Part shown: one piece after another, positions 25,633 through 34,162 of the stretch
Layout: every line of letters starts with the position of its first letter
Position numbering within the stretch: the first letter of the stretch is position 1
NCBI GenBank assembly: GCA_965221505.1
Contig: CBDCSI010000001.1
Coordinates: 992,001 to 1,056,000 of the forward strand
Reading direction: 5' to 3'
DNA: 64,000 nt
Source: CAZPXZ01 sp965221505
GTDB taxonomy: Bacteria; Pseudomonadota; Alphaproteobacteria; Rhodobacterales; CAZPXZ01
Notes under the pieces: generated by a model
Database searches by the model: none
What the model saw: only the letters and a program-made list of their open reading frames with translations
What the model was told of the DNA's origin: nothing
Translations under genes and position numbers: made by a program

Positions 25633-26109
25633 TCAGGCCGCCCGGTACTCGCCCGAGCGCCCGCCCGACTTGCTTAGCAAACGGATTCCGGTGACGGTCA
25701 TGCCGCGGTCGACCGCCTTGCACATGTCGTAGATCGCAAGGGCGGCGACGGAGGCCGCGGTCAGCGCTTCCATCTCGACGCCGGTGCTTCCCCGGGTCCG
25801 GGCCGCTGCGTCGATCACCACGCGGCACCCCTCCGGATCGGGCGCAATCTCCACGTCGATCCGGTCGAGATTCAGGCTGTGGCAGAGCGGGATGAGGTCG
25901 TGGGTGCGCTTGGCCGCCATGATGCCGGCGAGCCTCGCCACGCCGATCACGTCGCCCTTGGGCGCGCCGCCCTCCGCGATCATGTGCAGGGTCTCGGGCT
26001 TCATCGCCACTTCCGCTCGCGCGACCGCTTCCCGCACGGTTTGCGGCTTGCCGGAGACGTCGACCATTCGGGCGCTGCCGTCGGCGCCCACATGGGTCAG
26101 CCGGGTCAT
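25633..26109 (-). CDS. moaC: Cyclic pyranopterin monophosphate synthase MoaC
   Basis: Second step of molybdenum cofactor synthesis, working after MoaA (encoded at 47451). 158 residues with MVDVSGKPQTVREAVA, KGDVIGVARLAGIMAAKRT, LIPLCHSL and the terminal KSGGRSGEYRA. The start is set at ATG 26109, overlapping the trpC stop (ATGA). Confidence 0.95.
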   Translation of the reverse strand: MTRLTHVGADGSARMVDVSGKPQTVREAVARAEVAMKPETLHMIAEGGAPKGDVIGVARLAGIMAAKRTHDLIPLCHSLNLDRIDVEIAPDPEGCRVVIDAAARTRGSTGVEMEALTAASVAALAIYDMCKAVDRGMTVTGIRLLSKSGGRSGEYRAA

Positions 26110-26909
26110 GCGACCGCCTGCGGCGGCTCGACCGTCTCGCCGCGCAACGCCCGCAAGGCGGCGCAGGGATCCTCGGCCCGCATCAGGCTCTCGCCGACGA
26201 GGCAAGCGCGGGCGCCCGCGCGCACCAGCCGTTGCATGTCCGCATGGACGAAAATGCCGGACTCGGCCACCAGGAGCGCGTCGCCCGCTGCCGGCGCGAG
26301 GGACTCGAAGGTCGCCAGATCGGTCCGGAACGTGGCCAGGCTCCGGTTGTTGATCCCGACGAGGGCAGCGCCCAGCGCCCGCGCGCGCTCGAGTTCCCGC
26401 GCGTCGTGCGTCTCGAACAGCGCGTCCATGCCCCAATGGCGCGCAGCGTCCGCAAGCTCTCCGGCGCGCGCGTCGTCGACCGCGGCCAGGATGACCAGAA
26501 TGCAGTCGGCGCCGAGCGCCCGCGCCTCGGCGACCTGCCACGGATCGATCATGAAGTCCTTGCGGAGCGCGGGCAGCGATACCGCTCTCCGGGCTTCTTG
26601 CAGGTGAGCCGGGTCTCCCTGGAAGAAACGCCGGTCGGTCAACACGGAGAGGCAGGCGGCGCCGCCCGCCTCGTACCGCCGGGCCAGCCAGGACGGGTCG
26701 AATCGCTCCCGGATCACGCCCTTCGACGGGCTTGCCTTCTTGATCTCGGCGATGACGGCGCAGCCGGAGGCGGCGCGAAGCGCCGCCGAGAACGGGCGCA
26801 CGCGAGGCGCCGCCCGAGCGCGCTCTTCCAGCGAACCCGACGGGGTCTCCCGCTTGCCGCGCGCGACCTCCTGCGCCTTGACCTCCAGAATGTCCGCCAG
26901 AACGCTCAT
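26106..26909 (-). CDS. trpC: Indole-3-glycerol phosphate synthase
   Basis: Ring closure step of tryptophan synthesis. 267 residues forming a TIM barrel: MSVLADILEVKAQEV, VIAEIKKASPSKGVIRE with the catalytic lysine, LRKDFMIDPWQVAEARALGAD, LVGINNRSL and LVAESGI. Overlaps trpD upstream and moaC downstream by four bases each. Confidence 0.95.
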   Translation of the reverse strand: MSVLADILEVKAQEVARGKRETPSGSLEERARAAPRVRPFSAALRAASGCAVIAEIKKASPSKGVIRERFDPSWLARRYEAGGAACLSVLTDRRFFQGDPAHLQEARRAVSLPALRKDFMIDPWQVAEARALGADCILVILAAVDDARAGELADAARHWGMDALFETHDARELERARALGAALVGINNRSLATFRTDLATFESLAPAAGDALLVAESGIFVHADMQRLVRAGARACLVGESLMRAEDPCAALRALRGETVEPPQAVA

Positions 26910-27934
26910 TCCGGCTCCCCCTTCGCCTGGGAAATTTCCGCGACGCGCCGCAGCGTCCGCATTGCGGCGCCGCTGTCTACGGCATGGCGCGCGACCTCTG
27001 CGCCTTCGCGAAGGTTCCCGGCCCGGCCCGCGACCACGAGGGCCGCGGCCGCGTTCAGAAGCGCCGCGTCGCGAAACCCGCCCGGCTCGCCCTCGAGAAG
27101 CGCGCGAAGCCTCTCCGCGTTCCGTTCCGGGGATCCGCCGGCGATCGCGTCCGGCGGGTGCGCGTCCAGCCCGGCGTCGCCCGGCGTCGTCTCGAACTCG
27201 CGCACCTGCCCGTCTTCCAGGGCCGCGACTCGGGTCGGGCCCGAAATGGAGATCTCGTCGATCCCTTCCAGTCCGTGAACGAGCCAGGCGCGCTCGGAGC
27301 CCAGTCCGCGCAGCGCCTCGGCCATCGGCCGGCGAAGCGCGTCGGCGAACACGCCGGTCAACTGGCGGCGGACGCCGGCCGGATTGGTCAGCGGTCCGAG
27401 AATGTTGAAGATTGTGCGCGTGCCCAATTCGCGGCGGGTCGGCCCGACATGGCGCATGGCGCTGTGATGCACGGGCGCCATCAGGAAGCCGATTCCCGCC
27501 TCCCGGATCGCCCGCTCGGCCGCCGCCGGCCCGGCCGTCACGTCTACCCCGAGCCACTCCAGCGTATCCGCCGATCCGGCCTTCGAGGAGAGGGCGCGGT
27601 TGCCGTGCTTGGCGACCGGAACGCCGGACCCGGCGACGATCAGGGCGGCGGCGGTAGACACGTTCAGCGTGCCCTTGCCGTCTCCGCCGGTGCCGACGAC
27701 GTCGATGGCGTCGTCGGGCGCGCGAACCGGCGTCGCCTTCTCGCGCATGACCGACGCGGCGGCGACGATCTCGCCCACGGTCTCCCCCCGCGTGCGGAGC
27801 GCCATCAGGAATCCGCCGATCTGGCTGGGCGTGGCCTCGCCGGACATGATGATTCGGAACGCCTCGCGAGCGTCCTCCGGGTCGAGGGGACCGTCGGCGG
27901 CGCGGTCGACGAAAGTCTTGAATTCGTCGGTCAT
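26906..27934 (-). CDS. trpD: Anthranilate phosphoribosyltransferase
   Basis: Joins anthranilate to PRPP. 342 residues; the PRPP site is DVVGTGGDGKGTLNVSTAAA, with KHGNRALSSKAGSAD and RTIFNILGPLTNPA downstream. The start MTDEFKTF at 27934 overlaps the trpG stop (27931); the longer open frame is not family-like. Confidence 0.95.
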   Translation of the reverse strand: MTDEFKTFVDRAADGPLDPEDAREAFRIIMSGEATPSQIGGFLMALRTRGETVGEIVAAASVMREKATPVRAPDDAIDVVGTGGDGKGTLNVSTAAALIVAGSGVPVAKHGNRALSSKAGSADTLEWLGVDVTAGPAAAERAIREAGIGFLMAPVHHSAMRHVGPTRRELGTRTIFNILGPLTNPAGVRRQLTGVFADALRRPMAEALRGLGSERAWLVHGLEGIDEISISGPTRVAALEDGQVREFETTPGDAGLDAHPPDAIAGGSPERNAERLRALLEGEPGGFRDAALLNAAAALVVAGRAGNLREGAEVARHAVDSGAAMRTLRRVAEISQAKGEPE

Positions 27935-28509
27935 CGGGAGGGCACCAGCAGACGGAGGAAATTCTGCAGCACAGTCTTGCCGTGTTCGGTCGCAATGGAC
28001 TCCGGGTGGAATTGAACGCCGAAAACGGCATGCTCGCGGTGCCGGATCGCCATGATTTCGCCGTCCTCGGCTTCGGCCGTCACTTCGAGGCATTCCGGCA
28101 ACGTGCTGCGCCGAACCGCGAGGGAATGGTATCGCGTAACCTCGAACGCGGCGGGGACGCCCTCGAACAGGCGGTCGTTCCGGTGTCGGACGACGCCGGT
28201 CTTTCCGTGCAGGATGGACCGGGCCGGCACGATCTCGCCTCCGAACGCCTGCCCGATCGCCTGGTGGCCGAGACAGACGCCGAGAACCGGGATCTCTCCC
28301 GCGGCCCTGAGAACCAGTTCCATCGCGATGCCGGCGCTGTCGGGCGCGCCGGGCCCCGGCGAGACGACGACGGCGTCGGGGCGGAGCCCCATGGCCTCCC
28401 CGACGCTGAGCGCGTCGTTGCGCCGCACGTCGCAGGCCGCGCCGAGTTCGCCGAGATAGTGAACCAGGTTGAAGGTGAAGCTGTCGTAATTGTCGAGCAG
28501 GAGAATCAT
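27931..28509 (-). CDS. trpG: Anthranilate synthase glutamine amidotransferase subunit
   Basis: Supplies ammonia from glutamine to TrpE. 192 residues of class I amidotransferase with the nucleophile Cys in VLGVCLGHQAIG, the oxyanion strand VVVSPGPGAP, and the His-Glu pair in GVQFHPESIATEHG. Overlaps trpE and trpD by four bases each. trpE and trpG are separate here, unlike the fused form in many Rhizobiales. Confidence 0.95.
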   Translation of the reverse strand: MILLLDNYDSFTFNLVHYLGELGAACDVRRNDALSVGEAMGLRPDAVVVSPGPGAPDSAGIAMELVLRAAGEIPVLGVCLGHQAIGQAFGGEIVPARSILHGKTGVVRHRNDRLFEGVPAAFEVTRYHSLAVRRSTLPECLEVTAEAEDGEIMAIRHREHAVFGVQFHPESIATEHGKTVLQNFLRLLVPSR

Positions 28510-30023
28510 GCGGCTTCCTCCTGCCGCTCCGGACCGTCGGGAGCGAAGTCGCCCGCCTCCCGTGCGGCTCGCCGAAGCGCGCCGGCCTTGGCGACGGTCT
28601 CCTCGAACTCCGCGTCCGGATCCGAATCCAGGACCACGCCGCCGCCCGCCTGAATGTGCATGCGGCCGTCTTTCAGCACCGCCGTGCGAAGCGCGATGCA
28701 GGTGTCCATGTCCCCGTTGGCGGAAAAATACCCGATGCCGCCGGCGTATACGCCGCGCTTGACGCTCTCGAGATCGTCGATGATCTCCATCGCCCGGATC
28801 TTGGGGGCCCCCGAGACCGTGCCGGCCGGCAGTCCGGCGAGAAGGGCGTCGAGCGCGTCGCAATCGTCCCGCAACGCGCCTTCCACATGGGACGCGATGT
28901 GCATCACGTGGCTGTAGCGCTCCACGACGAACCGTTCGGTCGGCTGAACCGAGCCGATCTTCGCCACGCGTCCCACGTCGTTGCGACCGAGGTCGAGAAG
29001 CATGAGATGCTCCGCCCGCTCCTTGGGGTCCGCGAGGAGTTCGCGTTCCAGCCGGCGGTCTTCCTCGAGGGTCGCGCCGCGCGGGCGCGTGCCGGCGATG
29101 GGGCGCAGCGTGATCCGGCCGTCCCGCACGCGCACCAGGATTTCCGGACTGGCGCCGACGATCTGGTAGTCGTCGAAATCGAAGTAGTACATGTAGGGAG
29201 AAGGATTGGTCCGGCGCAGCGAGCGATAGAGCGCGAAGGGCGGAAGGTCGAACGGCACGGTCCAGCGCTGGCTGGGGACGACCTGGAAGATGTCGCCGGC
29301 CCGGATATGCGCACGGGCGCGCTCCACGATCCGGCGGTACTCCTCCCGCGTGGTGTTGGACCGGGGCTCCGGCTGCGGCACGTTCCGGCCGGGCGTTCCC
29401 CTCGGCCCGGGAGCGGGTTCGTCGAGCCGCGCCCGCGCGTCCGCGAGCAATTCGTCCGCGCGGTCGTAGGCTTCGCGCGGATCGCCGTCCGGGTCGTGCC
29501 ACACCGGCGCTCCGAGGGTGATCTGGCCGAGGACGTTGTCCGAGATCGCCACCAGGCGCGGTCGGACGAGAAGCGCGTCGGGAAGGCCGAGGGGATCGGG
29601 ATTGACCGGGCCGAGCCGTTCCACGAACCGGATCATGTCGTAGCCCAGATAGCCGAAGAACCCTGCGGCCATCGGCGGGGAGTCCGGCGGAAGCTCCATT
29701 CGCGACGCGTTCAAGAGGCGGCGAAGGCTCGGGATCGGGGGAAGATCCTCGGCGATCCACGCGCCCCGGTTCCGCGACAGCTCGGCTCGGCCGTTGCGGC
29801 AGCGCCAGACGAGATCCGGGCTAGCGCCCACGATCGAGTATCGGCCCCGGTTCTCGCCGCCGGTGACCGACTCGAGCAGGAACGACACCGGCACGCCGCA
29901 GGACAACTTCTGGACCAGCGAGACCGGGGTGTCCAGGTCGCCGCTCTCGACGACCCGCAGGAGCTGGCTCTTTCCTTCCTTCCAGGCCCGGAGGAATTCC
30001 GCGTAGCCGGGGGTGGGGATCAT
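28506..30023 (-). CDS. trpE: Anthranilate synthase component I
   Basis: Converts chorismate to anthranilate with TrpG. 505 residues: N-terminal ENRGRYSIVGASPDLVW region with the tryptophan feedback site around LLES (the usual L-L-E-S), and C-terminal chorismate-binding motifs PSPYMYYFDFDDYQIVGASPE, RPIAGTRPRG, and GAPKIRAMEIIDDLE. It follows ppiD by 23 bases. No leader peptide or attenuator fits in that gap. Confidence 0.95.
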   Translation of the reverse strand: MIPTPGYAEFLRAWKEGKSQLLRVVESGDLDTPVSLVQKLSCGVPVSFLLESVTGGENRGRYSIVGASPDLVWRCRNGRAELSRNRGAWIAEDLPPIPSLRRLLNASRMELPPDSPPMAAGFFGYLGYDMIRFVERLGPVNPDPLGLPDALLVRPRLVAISDNVLGQITLGAPVWHDPDGDPREAYDRADELLADARARLDEPAPGPRGTPGRNVPQPEPRSNTTREEYRRIVERARAHIRAGDIFQVVPSQRWTVPFDLPPFALYRSLRRTNPSPYMYYFDFDDYQIVGASPEILVRVRDGRITLRPIAGTRPRGATLEEDRRLERELLADPKERAEHLMLLDLGRNDVGRVAKIGSVQPTERFVVERYSHVMHIASHVEGALRDDCDALDALLAGLPAGTVSGAPKIRAMEIIDDLESVKRGVYAGGIGYFSANGDMDTCIALRTAVLKDGRMHIQAGGGVVLDSDPDAEFEETVAKAGALRRAAREAGDFAPDGPERQEEAA

Positions 30024-30046
30024 GAACGGCCCTGCCCGGTTCCGGC

Positions 30047-31927
30047 TCAGGAGTCCGACAGCAATCCGAGCGCCGCGTCCACGCCGGCCCGGTTGACGCG
30101 AAGCGGGTAGTCGTCGCCGATCACCCGCGAGAACGCCTGAAACACCTCGTCGTCGATGATTCGCTCGAAGGTCGGCAGCAGGTCTGCGACGCGGTTGTCG
30201 ATCGCCGCCGCGTCCTCCTCGACGATCTCGTCCAGCCGCATGAGATACGCGTCCTCGGAGTGACCCTCTTCGACGGCGTGGGAACCGACTTCGAGCGCGA
30301 AGGCCCGCTGTATCACCGCGAGCGGCATGGTGAAGATGCCGTAGCGCTTGGTGGGGTCGGACCGGACGACTTCGACCCCGAGGGATTCGGCGACGTCTTC
30401 CAGCGTCTCGCCCGCCCGAATGCGCTCCTCGGCGGCGACGGCCTCGGCATGCGCTTCCCGCTTGCGGGCGGCCGATTCCAGGCGTTCCACGATGTCGTCG
30501 CGCAGCTCGTCGAGCGGCGGCACGTAGCTCTCCCGATGGGCGTCGATCCGAAGCACCGCATTGCCGCCGTCGTCGAAGGAGATCACGTCCGGATCGTCGC
30601 CCGGCTGCAACTCGAAGACGGCGTCCAGGAATTCCGGATCGTCGGGAACGGTCTCTCCGTCCGGCGACACGACCGTGCCGTTCGCGTCGACCGTGCGGAC
30701 GTGCAGCGGGACCGCCAGCGCGGTCGCGACGTCCTCCAGCGACCCGCCGGCCGCGATCCGGTCCTCGGCCAGGGCGAGCATGTCGGGAATCCGGTCGAGG
30801 GCGTAGTCGGTCGCGATTTCGAGCGCGATCTCCTCGCGAACGTCGTCGAGCGGCACCGTGGACGCCTCCGTGAGCGCGACGATCTCCTGCACCGCCCAGC
30901 CGAACGCCGCCTCTACCGGTCCGACCGGTCCGGTCTCGCTCTCGCCGAACGCCGACTCGGCCAGCTCCGGCGCGAGTTCGTCGCGCGCGACCCGCCCGAG
31001 AATGACGCTCTCGGGGGCCAGCCCCATCTCTTCCGACAGGTCGAGCAGCGTCTCGCCCGCATCCAGCCGCGCCCGTGCGTCCGTCGCCTCCGCCTCGGTC
31101 TCGAACACGATCTGGCGCAGGGTCCGGGTCTCCTGCGTCGTGTAGAGGTCGATGTCGAGATCGTAGACCTCCCGGATCTCGTCCTCCTCCACCGCTTCCG
31201 TGTCGGCCAGCTTCTCGGGGGCGAGCCAGAGAAACGCGACCTCGGCCTCGTCGGGCCGGCGGTAGTCGGCTTCGTTCTCGTCGAGATACTCCGCGATTTC
31301 CGCCTCTGTCGGCGGCGCCACCGGCTTGTCCGGATCCGCCTTGACGACGGCGTAGGAGAACACGCGCTGCTCGTCGACCGTGCCGTAGACCGGGATCAGG
31401 AACGACTTCGGGAGGGTGGAGCCGGTCGCGACCGCTTCGATCAGCGCGAATCGCGAAACGTCGTCGCGAACGGTGGCCTCGAATTCCTTCTGCGATAGCT
31501 GGTTGACGGACAGGACGCGCTGATAGCGGTCCGGGTCGAATCGCCCGGCGGCGTCCTGAAACGCCGGTCTGGAAGTGATCCGTTCGGAGACGGCGCTGTC
31601 GGGCGCGCTGAGACCGAGTTCCGCAGTCGCGTTGTCGAGCGCCAGACGGCGGCCCATCTCTTCCAGCACGGTCTGGTCGATCCCGAGCCGCACCGCTTCC
31701 GAGACGTCGTATTCGTCGCCGCTGCGGGCGAGCTGTTCCAGCCGCGCGTGGAAGGCGTTGGCGAACGAGTAGGAATCGATCTCCAGGTCGCCGACCGAAG
31801 CGACCACGCCTTCCGACCGGGACACGAATATGTCGCCGATCCCCCAGGCCGCAAAACTGAGAACGAGAAGCGCGATGAGCGCCTTGGCCACCCAGGACTT
31901 CACCATGAGGCGCATGGAATGGAGCAT
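30047..31927 (-). CDS. ppiD: PpiD/SurA-type periplasmic folding chaperone
   Basis: 626 residues, anchored by one N-terminal membrane helix (WVAKALIALLVLSFAAWGIGDIF), then a SurA_N-like chaperone domain (about 40-200), a parvulin-like central part around 260-370 and a long acidic C-terminal region. PpiD homologues sit at the SecYEG exit and assist folding of exported proteins. Parvulin active-site residues are not clearly conserved, as in many PpiD members. It heads the trp-moa-gltX-gltA gene run. Confidence 0.85.
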   Translation of the reverse strand: MLHSMRLMVKSWVAKALIALLVLSFAAWGIGDIFVSRSEGVVASVGDLEIDSYSFANAFHARLEQLARSGDEYDVSEAVRLGIDQTVLEEMGRRLALDNATAELGLSAPDSAVSERITSRPAFQDAAGRFDPDRYQRVLSVNQLSQKEFEATVRDDVSRFALIEAVATGSTLPKSFLIPVYGTVDEQRVFSYAVVKADPDKPVAPPTEAEIAEYLDENEADYRRPDEAEVAFLWLAPEKLADTEAVEEDEIREVYDLDIDLYTTQETRTLRQIVFETEAEATDARARLDAGETLLDLSEEMGLAPESVILGRVARDELAPELAESAFGESETGPVGPVEAAFGWAVQEIVALTEASTVPLDDVREEIALEIATDYALDRIPDMLALAEDRIAAGGSLEDVATALAVPLHVRTVDANGTVVSPDGETVPDDPEFLDAVFELQPGDDPDVISFDDGGNAVLRIDAHRESYVPPLDELRDDIVERLESAARKREAHAEAVAAEERIRAGETLEDVAESLGVEVVRSDPTKRYGIFTMPLAVIQRAFALEVGSHAVEEGHSEDAYLMRLDEIVEEDAAAIDNRVADLLPTFERIIDDEVFQAFSRVIGDDYPLRVNRAGVDAALGLLSDS

Positions 31928-32495
31928 GGAATCGAATCTCTTCGGCTGGCAGGGGGGTAGCGTTCGGATACGGCGCGGCGGTCGCCTGGAAACGCCCCGG
32001 AGTTAGCGCCTTCGCCGCCCCGGATAGGCCGGAGCGACGGCGGGTTCGCCGACCGGATTCCTAGTCCGTGGCGCGGATTCTGTCAATGGAGGCGGCGACG
32101 GCAGGGTTCGGGAAGTCGCCCGGAGGGCGCTGTCGCCGGGTGCGGACCGCTGCGGGCGACTGCGCGGGTTGCCGGACGGACTGCGTGCGGCGTTCGGACC
32201 GTGGCGACCTCTCGCGCCGGGTCGTGCGCGCAGCCGTCGGCGTCTCCGCCGACGTCCATGCCCTTCGAGCGCGAGCTGCGAGCGGATGCCGAGTCCGACG
32301 GCTTCGGAATCCCCTCGTCGGACCGGGCTTGCGGATCGCGTGACCCTGCCTCGGAACGCGGAGCCGGGCCGGGCGTGGTCCTGGCGACGGGCGGACCGGG
32401 TCGACGCGCTCAGGCTCCGACGGCGAGAGATTTCTTGCCGGCGGCGTTTCTCGCGGGAGCGTCGGCCTTGCCTGCGACCGTTTGTCCGTCGGAGT
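31928..32495. other. Intergenic region, no gene seen
   Basis: About 570 bases between ppiD and an orphan antitoxin gene. Open frames on both strands have unnatural arginine-rich composition and no recognisable motif. The ppiD promoter is expected close to 31930-32000, but no clear elements were picked out. Confidence 0.5.
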
Positions 32496-32831
32496 TCACC
32501 CGATCCGCTCGACTTCTCCCGCTTCGGAGAAATTGGTGATGACCGCTTTTCCTTGCGGAAACTCGGCGGCGATATTCAGCCGACCTCCCATGGCCTCGAT
32601 GGAGGCCCTGAGGTTCGACACGTAAAGGTCGGTGCGCCTCTCCAGCTCTTCGACGGCGGGCCGCTCGACGCGCAAGGTTTCGCAGATCGCCTTCCGGGCC
32701 AACGCTCGGGCCTGCCGCAATTTGCGACGGTTCATGTCCGCGCGCAACGTTCGCTTGCGGGCCTCGACTCGCGCGCGCCGCTTCGGGTCAAAGCCCTTCG
32801 TCAGCTCGCCGAAAGCGATTCGTCCGCTCAT
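32496..32831 (-). CDS. XRE-family antitoxin-like protein, orphan
   Basis: 111 residues from ATG 32829-32831. The sequence follows a common antitoxin family: SGRIAFGELTKGFDPKRRARVEARK at the start, an HTH in the middle (KLRQARALARKAICETLRVERPAVEELERR), then the diagnostic SNLRASIEAMGGRLNIAAEFPQ and ending ITNFSE. Family members normally follow a HigB/Gp49-like toxin gene. None was found on either side within the surrounding 600 bases, so this appears to be an orphan or leftover antitoxin. The HTH is slightly unusual (RKAICE where QKxLAE is common). Confidence 0.75.
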   Translation of the reverse strand: MSGRIAFGELTKGFDPKRRARVEARKRTLRADMNRRKLRQARALARKAICETLRVERPAVEELERRTDLYVSNLRASIEAMGGRLNIAAEFPQGKAVITNFSEAGEVERIG

Positions 32832-33487
32832 CGGATCGATTCTTCGAGTCAGTTCCTGCACCTATCAGCCGCAGAGCCGGTCGGCCAGGGGTTGCGAAGC
32901 GCCTGCGGAACCGATCGCGTCCGATCCTTTCGCCGCCGCCCTCGCCGGCGCGGTCTGCATGTCGGAGCGCTCCGACCGTGTCGCCGGCTCCCGGAGCCTA
33001 CCCTGGTACGGTCAAACGACGCTCGTCGACAATCGCCGGGTCGCGTTCCGGATCGGGTTCCGAACCGGTCGGGCATGGCGCTCGGCGGAGCGCATGCGGT
33101 TGCGCCCCGGCGGCGCTGCCGTCACGGCGAGGCTGTCGCCGAGCGCGAGGCCGGTATCGTAGCGTCGCAGGCGACGGACGTGCGCGTCGACCCGATCGGC
33201 GCGATCGAGACTGCGGCGCCGGGGAGATCGGTCGAGCGAAACCCGGGCGGGCGGCTGGCGTTCGCCCATGCGCTTCCGTGTCGAGCGCCTACACGCGTCC
33301 TCCGGTCCCGGCGGGCGAGCCGCGACTGCCGACCGTCCCGCGCCCGCAGGGATCGAAGCGCGCCTTTTCCTGCGGTCGCCGCCCCGGTACGCTCCGCGCG
33401 GGGCAAGGGCCGCCTGAGGCCGACGACCGGCCGGCACGGCCGATTCCGGTTCGCGGTCCCTCGGCGGCCGGCAGCGGAGACGGAAGC
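32832..33487. other. Intergenic region, no gene seen
   Basis: About 650 bases without a supportable gene. I looked here for the missing toxin partner of the antitoxin on the minus strand and for promoter structure for the DsbA-like gene and found neither. Composition stays GC-rich. Confidence 0.5.
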
Positions 33488-34150
33488 ATGAACGCGAACG
33501 GAGCGTTGCGGATCGACGTCTGGTCCGACGTCGTCTGTCCCTGGTGCTGGATCGGCAAGCGCCGCCTGGAGGCGGCTCTGGCGGGACTTCCGGAGATCAG
33601 GCATCAGATCCGCTGGCGGGCGTTCGAGCTCAATCCGTGGCTTCCGGCCGGAGGAATGGACCGGAATGCGTATCTGGAACGCAAGTTCGGCGGGCCGGAC
33701 GGCGCGCGCGCGACTTATTCGGCGATCGAGGCGGCCGGCGCCGGGGCGGGGTTGCCGTTTCGCTTCGACGCGATCGCACGCATGCCCAACACCCGCGACG
33801 CCCATCGGCTGCTCGCCTGGGCTGCGGACGGCGGCGATCAGGATGCGCTTTGCGAGGCGCTCTTCGAGGCGTTTTTCTCCCGTGGCGACGACGTCGGGGG
33901 GCGCGGGACGCTCGCTCGGGTCGCCGAAGCGTGCGGGCTGGACGGCGGGGAAGTCCGCGCGGTGCTCGAATCGGAACGGTTCGGGGCGGAAGTGGAGGCG
34001 GAGGATCGCCTCCTGCGCGACGCGGGTATGGCCGGCGTGCCGTGCTTCGTGTTCGCCGGATCCGAGGTCGTCCCCGGCGCCGCGAGTCCGGAGGCGTTTC
34101 GGGGGGTTCTGCAACGGGTCTCGGGCGCGGCGCCCGGCGAGGCGGCCTGA
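33488..34150 (+). CDS. DsbA-family oxidoreductase (FrnE-like)
   Basis: 220 residues with a thioredoxin-like fold starting IDVWSDVVCPWCWIGKRRLE. The C-P-W-C redox centre is at about residues 17-20. The helical insertion and the GVPCFVFAG cis-proline-type strand match the FrnE/HCCA-isomerase branch, cytoplasmic oxidoreductases. No signal peptide. It is convergent with gyrA after 12 bases. Confidence 0.88.
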   Translation: MNANGALRIDVWSDVVCPWCWIGKRRLEAALAGLPEIRHQIRWRAFELNPWLPAGGMDRNAYLERKFGGPDGARATYSAIEAAGAGAGLPFRFDAIARMPNTRDAHRLLAWAADGGDQDALCEALFEAFFSRGDDVGGRGTLARVAEACGLDGGEVRAVLESERFGAEVEAEDRLLRDAGMAGVPCFVFAGSEVVPGAASPEAFRGVLQRVSGAAPGEAA

Positions 34151-34162
34151 ACCGGCCGGAGA

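Noticed and set aside
30024..30046. trp leader peptide or attenuator before trpE
   Set aside because: Only 23 bases separate ppiD and trpE, and no tryptophan-rich short frame or hairpin pair is there.
32832..33487. Toxin gene partner for the orphan antitoxin
   Set aside because: All frames on both strands were read; none shows HigB/RelE/Gp49 motifs.
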